Shown piece by piece: positions 48,401 through 58,014 of a DNA stretch of 64,000 nucleotides. The position numbers and the translations under genes are program-made. The notes under the pieces are model-generated. The model was not told where the DNA came from. It saw only the letters and a program-made list of their open reading frames with translations, and ran no database searches. Position 1 is the first letter of the stretch, and the number at the start of each line of letters is the position of its first letter. Location of the stretch: assembly GCA_034670405.1 (NCBI GenBank), contig JAXDDX010000004.1, positions 8,827,001 through 8,891,000 of the forward strand, written 5' to 3'. The DNA comes from Hoplostethus atlanticus (taxonomy: Eukaryota; Chordata; Actinopteri; Trachichthyiformes; Trachichthyidae).

Positions 48401-51400
48401 ACTTTCATCATTCATTCCTATGACTTCATTGTCAATACCAGGAACGCATCCAGAGGAAAATATCAGCCATCTACTGAGCAGGATGACGCCAAGCTTTAGG
48501 CTTCTGGGGTCCGAGCCAAAAGATTGGGAGAAAAAGGAACAACATCTGATATAGCTGTTGTTAATGACTCATTTCTATCTTTCTCTTCAAAAAGTAGAGT
48601 GTATGGTAAATGTGCAAAAAGTAAAAAATAAACATAAGTCATTATGTTGAAATCCATCAGTGCATTATCAGTGGAGAAAACACAGATATGTGTGTGAAAG
48701 GCCAATATCACTACTGAACCAATATATTACACCCTACTACTGAATCCCTACAGCTGAATGCCTGAAAACAGGAGAGGATGTTGGAAATGGGTGGGTGGGT
48801 GGGTGGGTGGTTAGGGGTAAATACATTGACAGATACCCTCGTTTCAACACTCCCATGAAAGGAGGAGAGGAGTAGTAGTCAGGAAAGGAATGTCACATTT
48901 GATAAAGCATAAATAGCATAAGGAAAGAAAGAAGAAATACTGCTTCAGTATTTCTCAAACAAGCGAGAGTTTAAATTCTGTTTTCATACCCACTGACATA
49001 TTCAGCTGAGTTTGCATTGTGTAGCGGCCCGGCACGGACAGTTTCAGCTCAGTCGGTGGAGCATGAGGCTCTCAGGGGTCAGGGTCGTGGGTTCGATCCC
49101 CACACATGTCAAGTACCTTTGTAAGTAGCTTGGGATAAAAGCATCTGCTAATGACTCTAATGTAATGTAATGCATTTTATGTTTATGGTGATAATTCAAG
49201 ATGCTCTGGTGGAACATCAGCTCAACAGGTATTTATGGCGAGTGTCACAAGAGGAAGGGTGAGCAATGGTCGAAGGGCTTACAAAAGCTTGGTTGATTTC
49301 CATTAACAGACATGACAGCTACACAATAAGGCCCCATCTTCCAGAGCTGTGGCAGCAACCAGGCGTGGAGCCAGGTTGACTGAGAGCCAGCTAGGCCTGC
49401 TAGGTCTACTCCTTGGAACACATGATTCACTGGAGTGCGTAAGGCCGACCACAGAGGAATCACAAACACGGTCATATTCTAATTTTACAGCACCATGGTT
49501 TATCATCTAGAAAGATAGACCTTACATGGAGAGAAAAATAAAGAAGAGAGGTTTTACTTTCTTTCTCCTCTTGCCTTCATAAGCTGTGTTAGACTGGGCT
49601 CACTGGGCTGCCAGGTAATATGCAGGAGCAATAAATCAAGACTGTTCCAGCAAATTAAACCTTCTACAAGTAACCTTTAGTCTCAAGAGTGTACATAGGG
49701 TCAGAGCCCTGATAATATCCCTGTTATCAAAGAATGATCAAGTAAGAGAAAAGTTAAAAAAAGACATAAAGATAACAGCTAGGAAGGGAGACAGAAGGGA
49801 TTTTCATCTTAAATACCAAGCGCTACACTTTACTATAAGTCCATCTTAAAACCACCAACTTGACAAAGCTCAACAGAGCAAATGCAACTCTTTAGCCAAC
49901 TGAGTGTCAGAGCATCTCACCCCCATCTTACAGCGGGCTGAAAGGTGCTAAAAAGTCCAATCAAAAACGATAACGACACTCTTTAATTTGGGAGTTGGAG
50001 CGGAGGCCAAACCACACTCCTCCTGTGTTGTGACAACAGTGTCTGGGACACTTGGGCCGGTCAAGCGGACCACAGGTTGATGGGCCATAAATCAAATGGA
50101 CCAAAACGATGAAGCAACAGTCCGAGACGATCCCAAAGTGCTTTTTGGAGGACAGAGCGCCCTGACCAAACCCTTCACTGCAGCTAGCCTCCTCATCTGG
50201 CCATTGATCCGTCCTCCTCCTCCTCCTCCGTAATGGACATCCCAGTCCTGTTTTCACCCACATCCCTCTCTACATCCTCTCCTTCCCTTGTCCTCCAGTT
50301 ATTATCAATAGGAGAAATTACTGCATAAATGGACATTTTTAGAGCCAAGCTTACAAATGCCAAAGGCTGCAGCACTGTCCTTGCCCCTTCTCAAGAGAAT
50401 CAGGGAACGCCAAGACACAGTAGCACAGGAGTGCGTACTAAACAAGCCATTAAGTGGAGGAGTGTGACTGTTGTTAGCCATAAGTAGTAGCAGCCACAAG
50501 TAGTGCTCTATGCTTTGCTGTTTTCCGTCGTGGAACCTGGTGGGAGAGAGGCACCTCAGGCTCCCAGGTCCACAGTCATGTGTTAGTCATTGGTGAAGGA
50601 TATATTTCCTGCCCTGGCTCACAGGAGGACTTAAAGACAGACCACAGCCAGAGAAGGATTGAGCGCGGGTGTGTGTGTCTTTAGTGTGCGCATTTAATTG
50701 CGTTTGAGGTGACTGAAGCGAGTCCAGGTTGTCTAGACAGGACAAGGTCACCAAGGTCTGAATGTGACTCTTCGTTGGACAAATCAATCTTTCAAAAAGC
50801 CGAGTTAATGCAACCAGCGGCATTCCTGTTGTTTCACAGCTACACCCGTCGCCTTCTGTACAGCCTAATGATTTCATGGGGCCCTTCCACAGTATTTCAG
50901 CTGACACCGTGACACACCAATCACGATAGCAGAGAAATTATTGGGACTTCAGAGGGCACACATACTCTATATTCTAAAAGTGGAAAATCATTCATGCCTT
51001 CACTACACTATCTGTGTATGTGACAAGCCAAATAAGCAATAGAGTGGTGCAGGGATGACGTGTTTTTGTAGGCCAACTTGGAAGTTAGCATCGCCCTGGT
51101 TCCCTCGACAAAAAGCCAATGGGATTTTTGCATTGGATTTTGGATTATTGCAGAAAATAAGCTCTGTGGCAAACAAAAGTTTATGATACTTACACGTTTC
51201 GTTCAGCAAGATAATCTGCACAACTGAACACCACTTTTATGATTTTCTGAAGCGTAAATGCAATCGCCAGAAGTAAAAAGCTAACGTTAGGCTATAAACG
51301 AACTACACCACGGTCGCATGGCTTCAACGTCACCACCACTAAAAATACTACAAATTGATAAATCTACAAGTTGGAAAGTTTGACCTTATTTCAGGCATTT

Positions 51401-54400
51401 AACCAAAAACCCATTAAAAAAAACCCATAGAATTCGAGACGAGGGAACCGGAAGTGCAAAATGCCAACTCATTTCCTGGTTTTAGCACTCATTCCTGCAG
51501 CACTCTATGCAGTGCAGGATATAAAGGCTGCCAATGAGAATCAAAGTTCAAAACAGGAGTGGAACTGAGTGATTTCAACCACTACAGTACATTTTGTTGA
51601 GTCCTCTTCCTTCCAAGCCAGCCCAGATGGACTGTGTCCATGTCAGGGGGTGGGACCTTACACAGCTGCCATGGACATGGGAGAAGTACAGCAGTGAAAA
51701 TTGGTTTGATCCATTTAACTTTGAGTGGTAGGTCGATATGCAATGCTCATGCATGGAAAAGTCGGTGGAGTTGTGCAAGAGAAAGTGAGAGGCAGGAATA
51801 TGAAAAATAAATAATTGTAGCTGTAATTGTGTTTGCAGGAATGAGACAAAGAAGGAAAGTAAGGAGGAGGTCGGTATAAAGATTGCCAAGTACTACATTG
51901 GTGGACTGAATTTAGAAGTTGTTTTGCAACAGGAAGCAGCTTCTGTGTGAACTGACTGGACAGCCCACAGCAAAAAGCCCTCGCAAATAAATCATTATAA
52001 GGAATGAGAAAAATAACTGGAGCGGGGGGTGGGTCGGTCATCGCTGAAAGGAAAACCCAGTCTCATCTCTATCTCACTCTCTGTTGCTGTCTTCCAATAT
52101 CTCTGCCCCTCCCTTTCTTTCTTTCTTTCTTTCTATCTGGACTGAAGGCCAGTTGGACAGGCCTCGTCTCTTCCTGTCCCCTCTGTTACTCTACGCTGTG
52201 CAGCTCCCGGGCAGTCAGCAGAAAATACACACAGGAAATTGTCAAACTTAAAAGTTGCCCAGATGACAGAAAATTAAATACTTCCAGTCCAGAACAGCTG
52301 TTCCAGTCACTGAAGTCAGCTGTCATGACCTCAAGCCACAATTAGGAACTTTCCCACCATCAAAAGAAGGTACAGTGAGGTAAATACAACAGTAGAGGCA
52401 CATCGCACTGCACAGCCCCTTGCAGCCATCGTGCAACATCCAGGCACGCGCCAAGTCAGCCAAAAGCAATTTGTCCTGAATTTTTGTGGAGCTAAAATAG
52501 ATTTATTACAGAAGCGGTAGACACATTCCTAACTAGGACTGGCCGAGAGAAAGGCTGCTGTCCTGTACCCTGCCTCCCCTTTGAAAAACAACCTCTGTGT
52601 GTATTTATACTACATTAGATGTGCTATTTGTTCTTTTCATTTCACAGAACTACAGAGCGGGCCTCTACAGCCTTTTGAAAAAACACAAGTCCCATTCCTG
52701 CCTAATTAAAAACAAGGCAGAGTGCTACCTGTGGAGGCCAATAAAAACAGGAAAGCTGCCCCTAGAGCTCCTGATGCTGCCTCCTGAACACGGTCCAATG
52801 AGAAAGACCCAACAGGTGTCCTGGACGCTGCCTGATGGAAGGATTAGTATGGGGGTTTCTCCAAACCTGCAGGCCCTACTGGAGACGGTGACTAAGGGGC
52901 AAGGGCGAGGTCTGGAGCCAGCGTGGAACTAAGAAAAGCGGGTGTTACAGGGTCAGGGGTCATTGGACTCCACTGTGTGACCTTTGACACCTCTCTGACA
53001 GGGCAGCGTGGTACCAGTGATGAAAGATATCGATAGTGGATGGTGTGTGACCCCTGGGTGCTAGGCCATGGGGGACAGTTAAATTTGGACACTTTCGAAT
53101 TGTGTGAAGGGTAACGCAAGAGAGCTTGCCTGTATGTACAGTCATGATTGATTAATTCAGTTAAGAAAAGGCTCATTTCATTAAATAAGGATTGCATGTT
53201 AAAAACTCAAAATTCCAATAAAGGATCTATATTTCCCAATTTCATATTTTTTAGCGGACATTGTGCATGTCTTAAAATAAAAACAGCTTAAAAGGGAATT
53301 AGTGCAGGTGCAAAAATAAGTGAACCTCCTATTGCATGTGTTAAATCAAGTAGGTCAGTAGAATCAGGTGGGTAAATAATAGGTACAGAGTTAAAACTAG
53401 TAACAACCAGGAAAACAACCCAGAAATAATAAGAGATCTACAAGCCTCCATTGCTGCATGTGAAGTCATTCTGCATCCATCAACAGTAAGAAAAACAATA
53501 GAAATGTCTTTCATGCAAGGGTAGCCAGGAAGAAGCCTCTGCAGTCTAAAAAGAACAAAGCTGCTCGTCTTTGTTTGCCAGACGCCATCTGGCCAAACCT
53601 GGAGATTTCTGGAAGTCTGTTCTCTGTACAGATGAGTCCAACATTGAGCTGTTCACAATCAAAAATGTCAACCTAAAACTGCAACCAAAATAACATTAGA
53701 TTAGATTATCTTCATGCTCAGGCATGGTGGTGGGGGTGTCATGGCTGTTTTTCTTCCTCTGGACCTGGATAACTCCACATCATTAAGGAAACGTTCTGAG
53801 GGAAACCAGAGTGTTCATGAACAGAACGTCAGGGAGCTGAAGCTGGGCCAGAAGTGGCTGTGCAACAAGACAATAGGCCTCATTCACGAAAGATCAGATT
53901 TGATCGTAAAGCGTTTGTATGAACGTTTCTACGAACATAGTCCGATTCATCATTTTGTTCGTATCTGAATTTGTTCGTTGGTACGATCAAAACCTAGCCT
54001 ATGTGTTTTTGGAAGCATGCGGGAAGGCTCTTAGAACGGTGAGAAACAGCGAGAGTGGGAGAAAATCCATCAAGGAAGATGCCAGAGACTAATCAATCGC
54101 TATAGGCAGACGTTTACTTATTTTTGCACACAGGGATATCTGAGTTTTTGTTAAATAAATAATGAAAGTATATATTTATTTCTTAACATCTGAGGTTTAG
54201 ATAAGGATTGTATAAGGTTATTCCTCTATCATATATGAAATGATGACCACGCCCTGTAGGGTTCACAAACTTTCAAGCATGACTGTATATGTGCACGTTT
54301 CTATGTGCCTGTGTTATGAGGCTCCCGTCAGATTGACAATCTGTGTTTACTAAACAGAACTGTGAGACTGATCGGGTCCAAGCTCCAAGGACATGTCTGC

Positions 54401-54986
54401 AGAACAAATAGTGAACCGCCGGTCAGGAGAGGTGACTCCAGCACGCAGCGCTCAGGGTCTGTTTAATAAACACAACCAATGGCCTAAGGATAAAACCAAC
54501 ACAAGAGGAAGGGCATGACTAGCTAGGCCAAAAATGCCTCCGTAAGCCGCTAAAAATAGTATTGATGCAAGCACTTCGGGTGGTTCAGAAGTGTGGGCAT
54601 CTTCTGCAAGGCCGAGTTGGAGTTCAAATCCTCCATTCTACAAATTCCCACAACTCATTGCAAACCGGTCACACATCATCTCACATTTGCTTCCCGACCG
54701 TCGCCAGTGCCCTACCCCACTTTCTCATTAAAGATTCCTGTGCGCCACTTACTGAAGGTTTTGCAGATGTCGGAGACGGCCTTGAAGACGCGGTCGGAGA
54801 AGTTGACCTTGACCTTCATGTGCTTCATGTTGGGCAGCTGGAGGCGCAGCAGCTTGTGTTGCGGCGTGAAGAGCAGTCTGGCGTCGGCCTGGATGCCGTA
54901 CTTGTCCAGGGTCCAGTGGGTTTTCAACAGCCATGTCTTCTTCTTCTCCCACCACAGAGCATGGTCCGACCAGTCCTTCTTCACAT
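32403..54986 (-). CDS. fermt2: Kindlin-2 (fermitin family homolog 2), gene span without the first coding exon
   Basis: Kindlin-2 is a FERM-domain adaptor that binds integrin beta tails and, with talin, activates integrins at focal adhesions. Thirteen constitutive coding exons on the minus strand were assembled by eye: 54986-54753, 46977-46849, 42523-42298, 42101-41999, 41801-41694, 39017-38883, 38271-38222, 37575-37451, 37277-37171, 37043-36822, 33768-33644, 33476-33335, 32576-32403. All have AG acceptors and GT donors. They sum to 1880 nt, which with one carried base equals 627 codons including TGA. The product matches vertebrate kindlin-2 from late F0 through F1, F2 with the inserted PH domain, and F3, and ends in GWV. 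The ATG exon (about 52 residues) was not found and is probably beyond 64000. Kindlin-1 and kindlin-3 are less likely: segments such as [17 protein letters not shown] and LTSGWV read as kindlin-2. Confidence 0.96.
32577..33334 (-). repeat. fermt2 last intron with inverted SINE/MITE-type repeat (32841-33130)
   Basis: The 758-bp intron contains a common teleost dispersed repeat starting ATTACATTACAGGCATTTAG, followed by CAGACGCTTTTATCC and AAGCGACTTACG, and running to about 33130. The tail is the reverse complement of the 3' tail of the tRNA-derived SINE at 49040-49172, so the insertion is antisense to that copy. Internal AAATAAGTG and ACAAGAGCTA repeats occur at 33040-33126. I do not know the formal family name. 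Confidence 0.55.
33335..33476 (-). CDS. fermt2: fermt2 coding exon 13 (F3 domain, integrin-binding Gln-Trp)
   Basis: This 142-nt exon encodes [39 protein letters not shown] and NVNWEIKM. It holds the Gln-Trp pair (within MKQWNV) that corresponds to the kindlin-2 QW motif needed for integrin beta-tail binding, so the product looks competent. The acceptor is TTTCCAG and the donor GTATGG. Confidence 0.96.
33644..33768 (-). CDS. fermt2: fermt2 coding exon 12 (end of F2, start of F3)
   Basis: This 125-nt exon encodes [40 protein letters not shown] and A plus two bases of Lys. It contains the last F2 helices and the start of the PTB-like F3 lobe. The acceptor is TTGTCAG and the donor GTAAGT. A (GA)n tract lies 40-70 bp past the donor. 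Confidence 0.95.
33769..36821 (-). other. fermt2 intron between exons 11 and 12
   Basis: About 3 kb containing the 21-nt microexon. It also has a (GT)n run at 34041-34070, an oligo-C run at 36031-36044, purine-rich tracts at 35230-35280 and 36500-36550, and otherwise unrecognised sequence. No other exon is apparent. Confidence 0.6.
34500..34520 (-). CDS. fermt2: fermt2 candidate alternative microexon, 21 nt (F2 domain)
   Basis: A 21-nt segment with acceptor CTTCAG and donor GTAAGT lies between exons 11 and 12. It adds seven residues, PGYIRDL, between KNKQ and ISARIL without changing frame. From memory, a human kindlin-2 isoform is seven residues longer than the 680-residue form, which would fit; this needs checking. 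The upstream intron is pyrimidine-rich for about 100 nt, typical of regulated microexons with a distant branch point. Use in mRNA is inferred. Confidence 0.78.
36822..37043 (-). CDS. fermt2: fermt2 coding exon 11 (PH C-terminal helix, return to F2)
   Basis: This 222-nt in-phase exon encodes [18 protein letters not shown], the PH C-terminal helix, then [36 protein letters not shown] and the resumption of F2. The acceptor is CTCCAG and the donor GTGAGC. The 21-nt microexon lies in the intron that follows. Confidence 0.96.
37171..37277 (-). CDS. fermt2: fermt2 coding exon 10 (PH domain)
   Basis: This 107-nt exon encodes [34 protein letters not shown] and M. It is the later PH strands. The human protein has Asn where this reads Met at the exon end. 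The acceptor is TGTAG and the donor GTGAGT. Confidence 0.95.
37451..37575 (-). CDS. fermt2: fermt2 coding exon 9 (PH domain)
   Basis: This 125-nt exon encodes [37 protein letters not shown] and MNLR. It is the central beta-sheet of the PH domain, with the basic phosphoinositide-facing strand and the Trp-Cys core. The acceptor is TTCCAG. The donor is GTGCAG, a weak non-GTRAGT site that still fits the frame: it leaves one base of Gly, completed by exon 10. Confidence 0.95.
37576..38221 (-). other. fermt2 intron between exons 8 and 9
   Basis: A 646-bp intron with no recognised element. A GA-rich stretch lies at 37700-37722. Confidence 0.7.
38222..38271 (-). CDS. fermt2: fermt2 coding exon 8 (start of the PH domain)
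   Basis: This short 50-nt exon encodes [16 protein letters not shown] and two bases of a Lys codon. It starts the PH domain, where kindlins bind phosphoinositides. The acceptor is TCCTAG and the donor GTAAGT. It is not a multiple of three, and the neighbouring phases (0 before, 2 after) match exactly, so it must be constitutive. Confidence 0.94.
38272..38882 (-). other. fermt2 intron between exons 7 and 8
   Basis: A 611-bp intron with no recognised element. Confidence 0.7.
38883..39017 (-). CDS. fermt2: fermt2 coding exon 7 (F2 and linker before the PH domain)
   Basis: This 135-nt in-phase exon encodes [18 protein letters not shown], then [21 protein letters not shown] and KTSNTL. It carries the acidic linker that precedes the PH domain inserted in F2. 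The acceptor is CCCCAG. The donor is GTATGA, a weaker consensus than its neighbours. Confidence 0.95.
39018..41693 (-). other. fermt2 intron between exons 6 and 7
   Basis: A 2.7-kb intron. The segment 39330-39475 resembles a common fish repeat tail (GGTTCGGTGTCTTGACAG, then GGGGGATCAAACTTGTAATC and TTCTAACCACCAGG). An oligo-C run lies at 40119-40126, a GA-rich tract at 40163-40188, and (CA)n at 41644-41666. No other exon was seen. Confidence 0.55.
41694..41801 (-). CDS. fermt2: fermt2 coding exon 6 (F2 domain)
   Basis: This 108-nt in-phase exon encodes [17 protein letters not shown], then [19 protein letters not shown], an F2 helical segment strongly conserved in kindlins. The acceptor is CTCCAG and the donor GTAAGG. 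A (CA)n array lies just downstream of the donor (plus-strand 41644-41666). Confidence 0.96.
41999..42101 (-). CDS. fermt2: fermt2 coding exon 5 (F2 domain)
   Basis: This 103-nt exon encodes [17 protein letters not shown], then [17 protein letters not shown]. It is the N-terminal part of the F2 lobe. The acceptor is TGTACAG and the donor GTACGA. The sequence is nearly identical to mammalian kindlin-2, with conservative changes such as YHS for YYS. Confidence 0.95.
42298..42523 (-). CDS. fermt2: fermt2 coding exon 4 (end of F1 insertion, start of F2)
   Basis: This 226-nt exon encodes [19 protein letters not shown] through KINQG. It covers the Ser/Thr/Pro-rich part of the F1 insertion ([18 protein letters not shown]), likely a phosphorylation-prone linker, then the [10 protein letters not shown] segment leading into F2. 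The acceptor is TTCCAG and the donor GTGAGT. It starts with the two bases that complete the Gly codon left by exon 3, or by the microexon, since both end in the same phase. Confidence 0.95.
42524..44229 (-). other. fermt2 intron between the 33-nt microexon and exon 4
   Basis: A 1.7-kb intron with a (GT)n run at 43344-43364. No other exon or recognised element was seen. Confidence 0.6.
44230..44262 (-). CDS. fermt2: fermt2 candidate alternative microexon, 33 nt (F1 insertion loop)
   Basis: A 33-nt segment with acceptor TCCTAG and donor GTAAGC lies between coding exons 3 and 4. Splicing it in keeps frame and adds 11 residues ([11 protein letters not shown]) between TPGS and GSIYSS in the disordered F1 insertion. 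The usual kindlin-2 protein lacks these residues, so this is most likely a cassette exon. The upstream intron is a strong pyrimidine tract rich in TCTT, the kind of context bound by PTB-type repressors. Splice sites and frame are seen in the sequence; use in mRNA is inferred. Confidence 0.72.
44263..46848 (-). other. fermt2 intron between exon 3 and the 33-nt microexon
   Basis: A 2.6-kb intron. It starts, on the microexon side, with a long polypyrimidine tract (minus strand, 44263-44300). It also holds (GT)n at 45405-45442 and a tandem GCAC/CACACG block at 45630-45692. Confidence 0.6.
45630..45692. repeat. GCAC/CACACG tandem microsatellite
   Basis: A run of CACG units (GCACGCACGCACGCACGCAC) passes into ACACACGC units and then (CA)n. 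It is alternating purine-pyrimidine throughout. Confidence 0.9.
46849..46977 (-). CDS. fermt2: fermt2 coding exon 3 (F1 domain with poly-lysine segment)
   Basis: This 129-nt exon encodes [16 protein letters not shown], then a run of six lysines, an acidic stretch ([14 protein letters not shown]) and LLTPGS. It is the start of the long disordered F1 insertion typical of kindlins. The basic run is thought to aid binding to acidic membrane lipids. The acceptor follows a (CT)n polypyrimidine tract, seen as (GA)n on the plus strand at 46979-47001. The donor GTGAGC follows directly. The flanking intron to the next exon contains the 33-nt microexon. Confidence 0.95.
49040..49172 (+). mobile_element. 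tRNA-derived SINE
   Basis: An A-box-like segment (CAGCTCAGTCGGTGGAGCAT, 49045-49064) and a B box (GGTTCGATCCC, 49090-49100) form a tRNA-like pol III promoter. A short body and the 3' tail GGGATAAAAGCATCTGCTAA follow, then TGTAATGTAATG. This is not a functional tRNA gene: no acceptor stem pairing is apparent and the tail is a SINE tail. It is inserted in a fermt2 intron on the opposite strand. Confidence 0.75.
53137..54287 (+). mobile_element. Tc1/mariner transposon fossil
   Basis: The ends TACAGTCATG (53137-53146) and CATGACTGTA (54278-54287) are inverted, with TA at both borders as expected for Tc1 insertion. The right end continues inward as GGGTTCACAAACTTTCAAGC, a familiar fish Tc1 terminal motif. 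The interior has transposase traces in several frames: [17 protein letters not shown], then [20 protein letters not shown] with a DDE-type Asp context, then HGGGGVM and [10 protein letters not shown]. Frameshifts and deletions make it inactive. A further small palindrome is nested inside. Confidence 0.7.
53897..53993. repeat. Inverted-repeat segment nested in the Tc1 fossil
   Basis: GATTTGATCGTA (53897-53908) and TACGATCAAAAC (53982-53993) pair at 11 of 12 positions. The interior has further ACGAAC/GTTCGT words. It looks like a small MITE or fold-back piece inserted into the older transposon. Confidence 0.5.
54753..54986 (-). CDS. fermt2: fermt2 coding exon 2 (F0 domain to start of F1)
   Basis: This 234-nt exon encodes about residues 53-131, starting with [16 protein letters not shown] and ending ICKTF. 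It completes the ubiquitin-like F0 domain, which helps membrane and integrin engagement, and enters F1. The acceptor is CCCAG at 54987-54991. The donor GTAAGT is at 54752-54747. It starts with the last two bases of an Asp codon, so the missing upstream exon must end in phase 1. It ends with the first base of the Asn codon completed at 46977. Confidence 0.96.
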
Positions 54987-57337
54987 CTGGGGAGGGAAAG
55001 ATAAAGAGTGGTTAAGTCATTGTAGAGTGGGCGACTTGAAAACTGCTGAGATGCAAAAGGAAACAAAAAGGGATTCAGTAGTTGTATTTGTTTGACCTGC
55101 TGGCTGCTATTGATATGAAGCTAATAATCCTGATGCCAGAGGGCTCTAGTATACTGGAGTACAGAGACAATGAAAGTGTAAGTAGAGCTCTATGCGTCAG
55201 AGCAAAGTGACCTGAGCTCACCAAATATGTCCCTCCTGGGCAGGGGGGGTCACATTTAGGGTGAAGGGGAGGCATCCAGAGGGGTCCTGGGGTGTCTGAG
55301 TGGGTGTGCATGGGGGCGGTGAAGTCAAAGTGAGAATGAGGGGACGATTGACAAGAGTGTGAAAGAAGCTGCTTTTTGCGTGATACTGCGAGGATATCAG
55401 GTTCGTACCGCCCTCTTTGTTCAGAGTCACGCTATGATCCCTCTAAAGCAGAGACACGCCACCCAAAACCCCACTTAGCTCCCAGTCCTTCGGTCCGCAG
55501 GGGGCTCAACACAATGGGGAAGGACTCAAGGTCTCATGGTGTGTGTGTGTGTGTGTATGTATGTGTCCAACTTCAGAGGAAAGGTGAAAAGGCAATGAGG
55601 ATCTGAGGCAACTCAAAGCAGCTGTTTTGCAGATCAGCTTGCCCTGGCTTCTGTACGAGTAGCATTGTGATGTGCTGTATGCTAAAGTTGTTTTTGAGCT
55701 TCAAAACCCAAGGGAAGAGCAGAATGCAGAAATCCCCCCCCGCACTTAAAGAGAGACTAGATCCCCTTTGACCCATTATCCAACAGTGCATATCTTTGAC
55801 GCCTGTCATATCTATTTATCCCGATAATGGCCAACATTCACAAAATAGCAGCGTACAGGCCAGCTGTCTCAAGGTCTCACTCTTATTGACCTATAGAGTG
55901 TTAAACTGACAATATCCAACTGGTGTTTATATGTGCACCATGCTGTGCAGAGGCTATATGTGTGCATATGCGACACACAATAAGCTCACTGCATTGTTTA
56001 GCAACATAACTGGTACTAACTGAGTATTATACTTTTGGATGCTCCCCCTGAGTGGTGATGTCAATACCCCGGTATTAGTCCAAGAAGGCACTTCCCTGAG
56101 CGGTGTCCCGTTTCCTCCACCCACATACCCCTTCGTCGCCTCTCCAGCCTCTTCTCCGTCTCACTCTAGCTGTCTCTGCCCTGGATGAATCACTATGTCT
56201 GGACATCGATGTTGCTTTGCTTAGTCACTCAATCTGAATGGCTGTAGTTTCGATATCACTGTGTCACTGAGTGTGTTTAAGACACTTGAAGTTGCACAGA
56301 CAACAAAAATGCTAGTGGTGACTGCATACCTGAGTATCCAGTCTACATCAACACATCACAGCTATCATATACAGGTTTACAATGATCAGCGTACAAGCTT
56401 ATCCAAACTATTGCAGACAGGTTATGGTGTTTATATGTGCCAACTATTAACTGGAATACTTTACTCCCTTATTGCATGTCAACAACCTCACAGAGTGAAA
56501 ATCAAACCAAAAAGAAATGAAAATAAACCAAAAACACTCTATACCTCGGGGCTGAACATCTCTATATTGGCACAAATCAATACTGGAGTTAGAGATGGGC
56601 AATAGACATGTGTGTGACCCTCACTTTACTGCAATTCATCTAGTTAATATGCTAGACTAGTGGGTCATTAGCTGCATCAATATATTACATGGGGAAGGAC
56701 AGAGCTACTAAGGGACCGTTTGGAAACCACTGAGCTAGCTAACCAGCTAAGGGAACAACACATGCAACACATAAAGGCATTTCCTCAATATGGTGACGTG
56801 GGTTTTTTCCTTCATCCCTACACTGACAAGTATTTCTGACGTTCACATATGAGATTAAGCAAGAATTACGATTGCTACCCTTCTGCTTTGCCCAGACCCA
56901 CTCTGGACGGAAGAAGACAACAATGTTAAAGATACGGGAACAATCTTGAATGTTACCTTGTGTTGACCTCTTCTGTCTGTCGATCAAATAGCAGGGTGTC
57001 ATGGTAACCTAGCCCTTCTGTTTCCATGTCCTGTTATTGTTTTCCCCGACCTTAACATATATATAGGGGCATCTGTATGCATTGTTGACACTCCCCTGCT
57101 GATCCCTTGTAAAAGCTGAATGAATGGGTTTAGGGAGTGAGTGGATGATGAATGACAGACTGGCTGCTTAGGACCAGTAAACAACACCACTGTGATGTAA
57201 GTAAACCAAACCCGGCTAAGGAGGACGGACACCAGGAGATTACACTGGTGTTTAGGGCGGAGGACAGCTTAAGGCAGAGTGGCCACCAGCAAGTCAGTTC
57301 GGATGCCACTGTGAGGGCCTGGGACCGTGTGAATTGT

Positions 57338-57362
57338 GGGGGGGGGGGGGGGGGGGGGGGGG
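57338..57362. repeat. G25 homopolymer
   Basis: Twenty-five consecutive G on the plus strand, in the fermt2 5' intron. Length is uncertain because such runs are error-prone. Confidence 0.9.
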
Positions 57363-57449
57363 TTGTTTGTCAAGCTGCTGGCTATTAGACCGTTTACCCA
57401 GGGGGCAAACACTTGGTACTTGAGTGAAAACCTTCCTTTCTTTTCGGGG

Positions 57450-57451
<2 letters not shown>

Positions 57452-57533
<82 letters not shown>

Positions 57534-57540
57534 TGTGTGT
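57452..57540. repeat. (GT)n microsatellite, 89 bp
   Basis: A GT array with a single phase break (GTGGTG) near 57526. It lies 90 bp from the G25 run. Confidence 0.97.
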
Positions 57541-57906
57541 GAGAGAGTGCTACTCTAGCAGCATGGGGTCTAGCTGTCATCACGTCACTCTGATGGCTCA
57601 GCTGTGCAGAATACAACTTCATTGCTACCATCACAGAAACTGCTCCCCAACGTGTAAGCCATTACTGAAGGCCAAAATAATGAGAGGGAGTAAAGGAGAG
57701 GAAAATTGAAAATAGATCAGAGTATATTTTCATAGCTCTGCTCGCAGTTTTTCCTCTTACAACCTAGTAATTTCTGGTGTCTGAGAGCCTCGCAGAGCAG
57801 CTAGCCAGATTAACGTTTGGCAACTCTTGTCTCGACCACAGTCCACGTTCTATAGATGCTTCTGTATACTCAGGATACAGGATCACCACCATGGAGTTTC
57901 TGGGCA

Positions 57907-57924
57907 CACACACACACACGTGCA

Positions 57925-57979
<55 letters not shown>
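57907..57979. repeat. (CA)n microsatellite with GTG and TA interruptions
   Basis: A compound array with CACGTG and CATACAC interruptions near its left edge. Confidence 0.95.
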
Positions 57980-57982
<3 letters not shown>

Positions 57983-58014
57983 TCACGGGTGGTGTCTGTT
58001 ACCCTCACCACTCT

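Larger units (their letters stand above)
46978..54752 (-). other. fermt2 intron between exons 2 and 3
   Basis: A 7.8-kb intron. It contains a tRNA-derived SINE (49040-49172), a short GGGT tandem array (48788-48810), a (CTTT)n run at 52116-52134 and a Tc1/mariner fossil (53137-54287). The rest shows no recognised gene. Confidence 0.6.

Noticed and set aside
49045-49100. Possible tRNA gene
   Set aside because: A and B boxes are present, but the sequence leads into a SINE tail and lacks a clear acceptor stem.
52597-52932. 111-codon open frame in a fermt2 intron
   Set aside because: It has no splice-linked partner, no recognised family and is opposite to the host gene. Probably chance.
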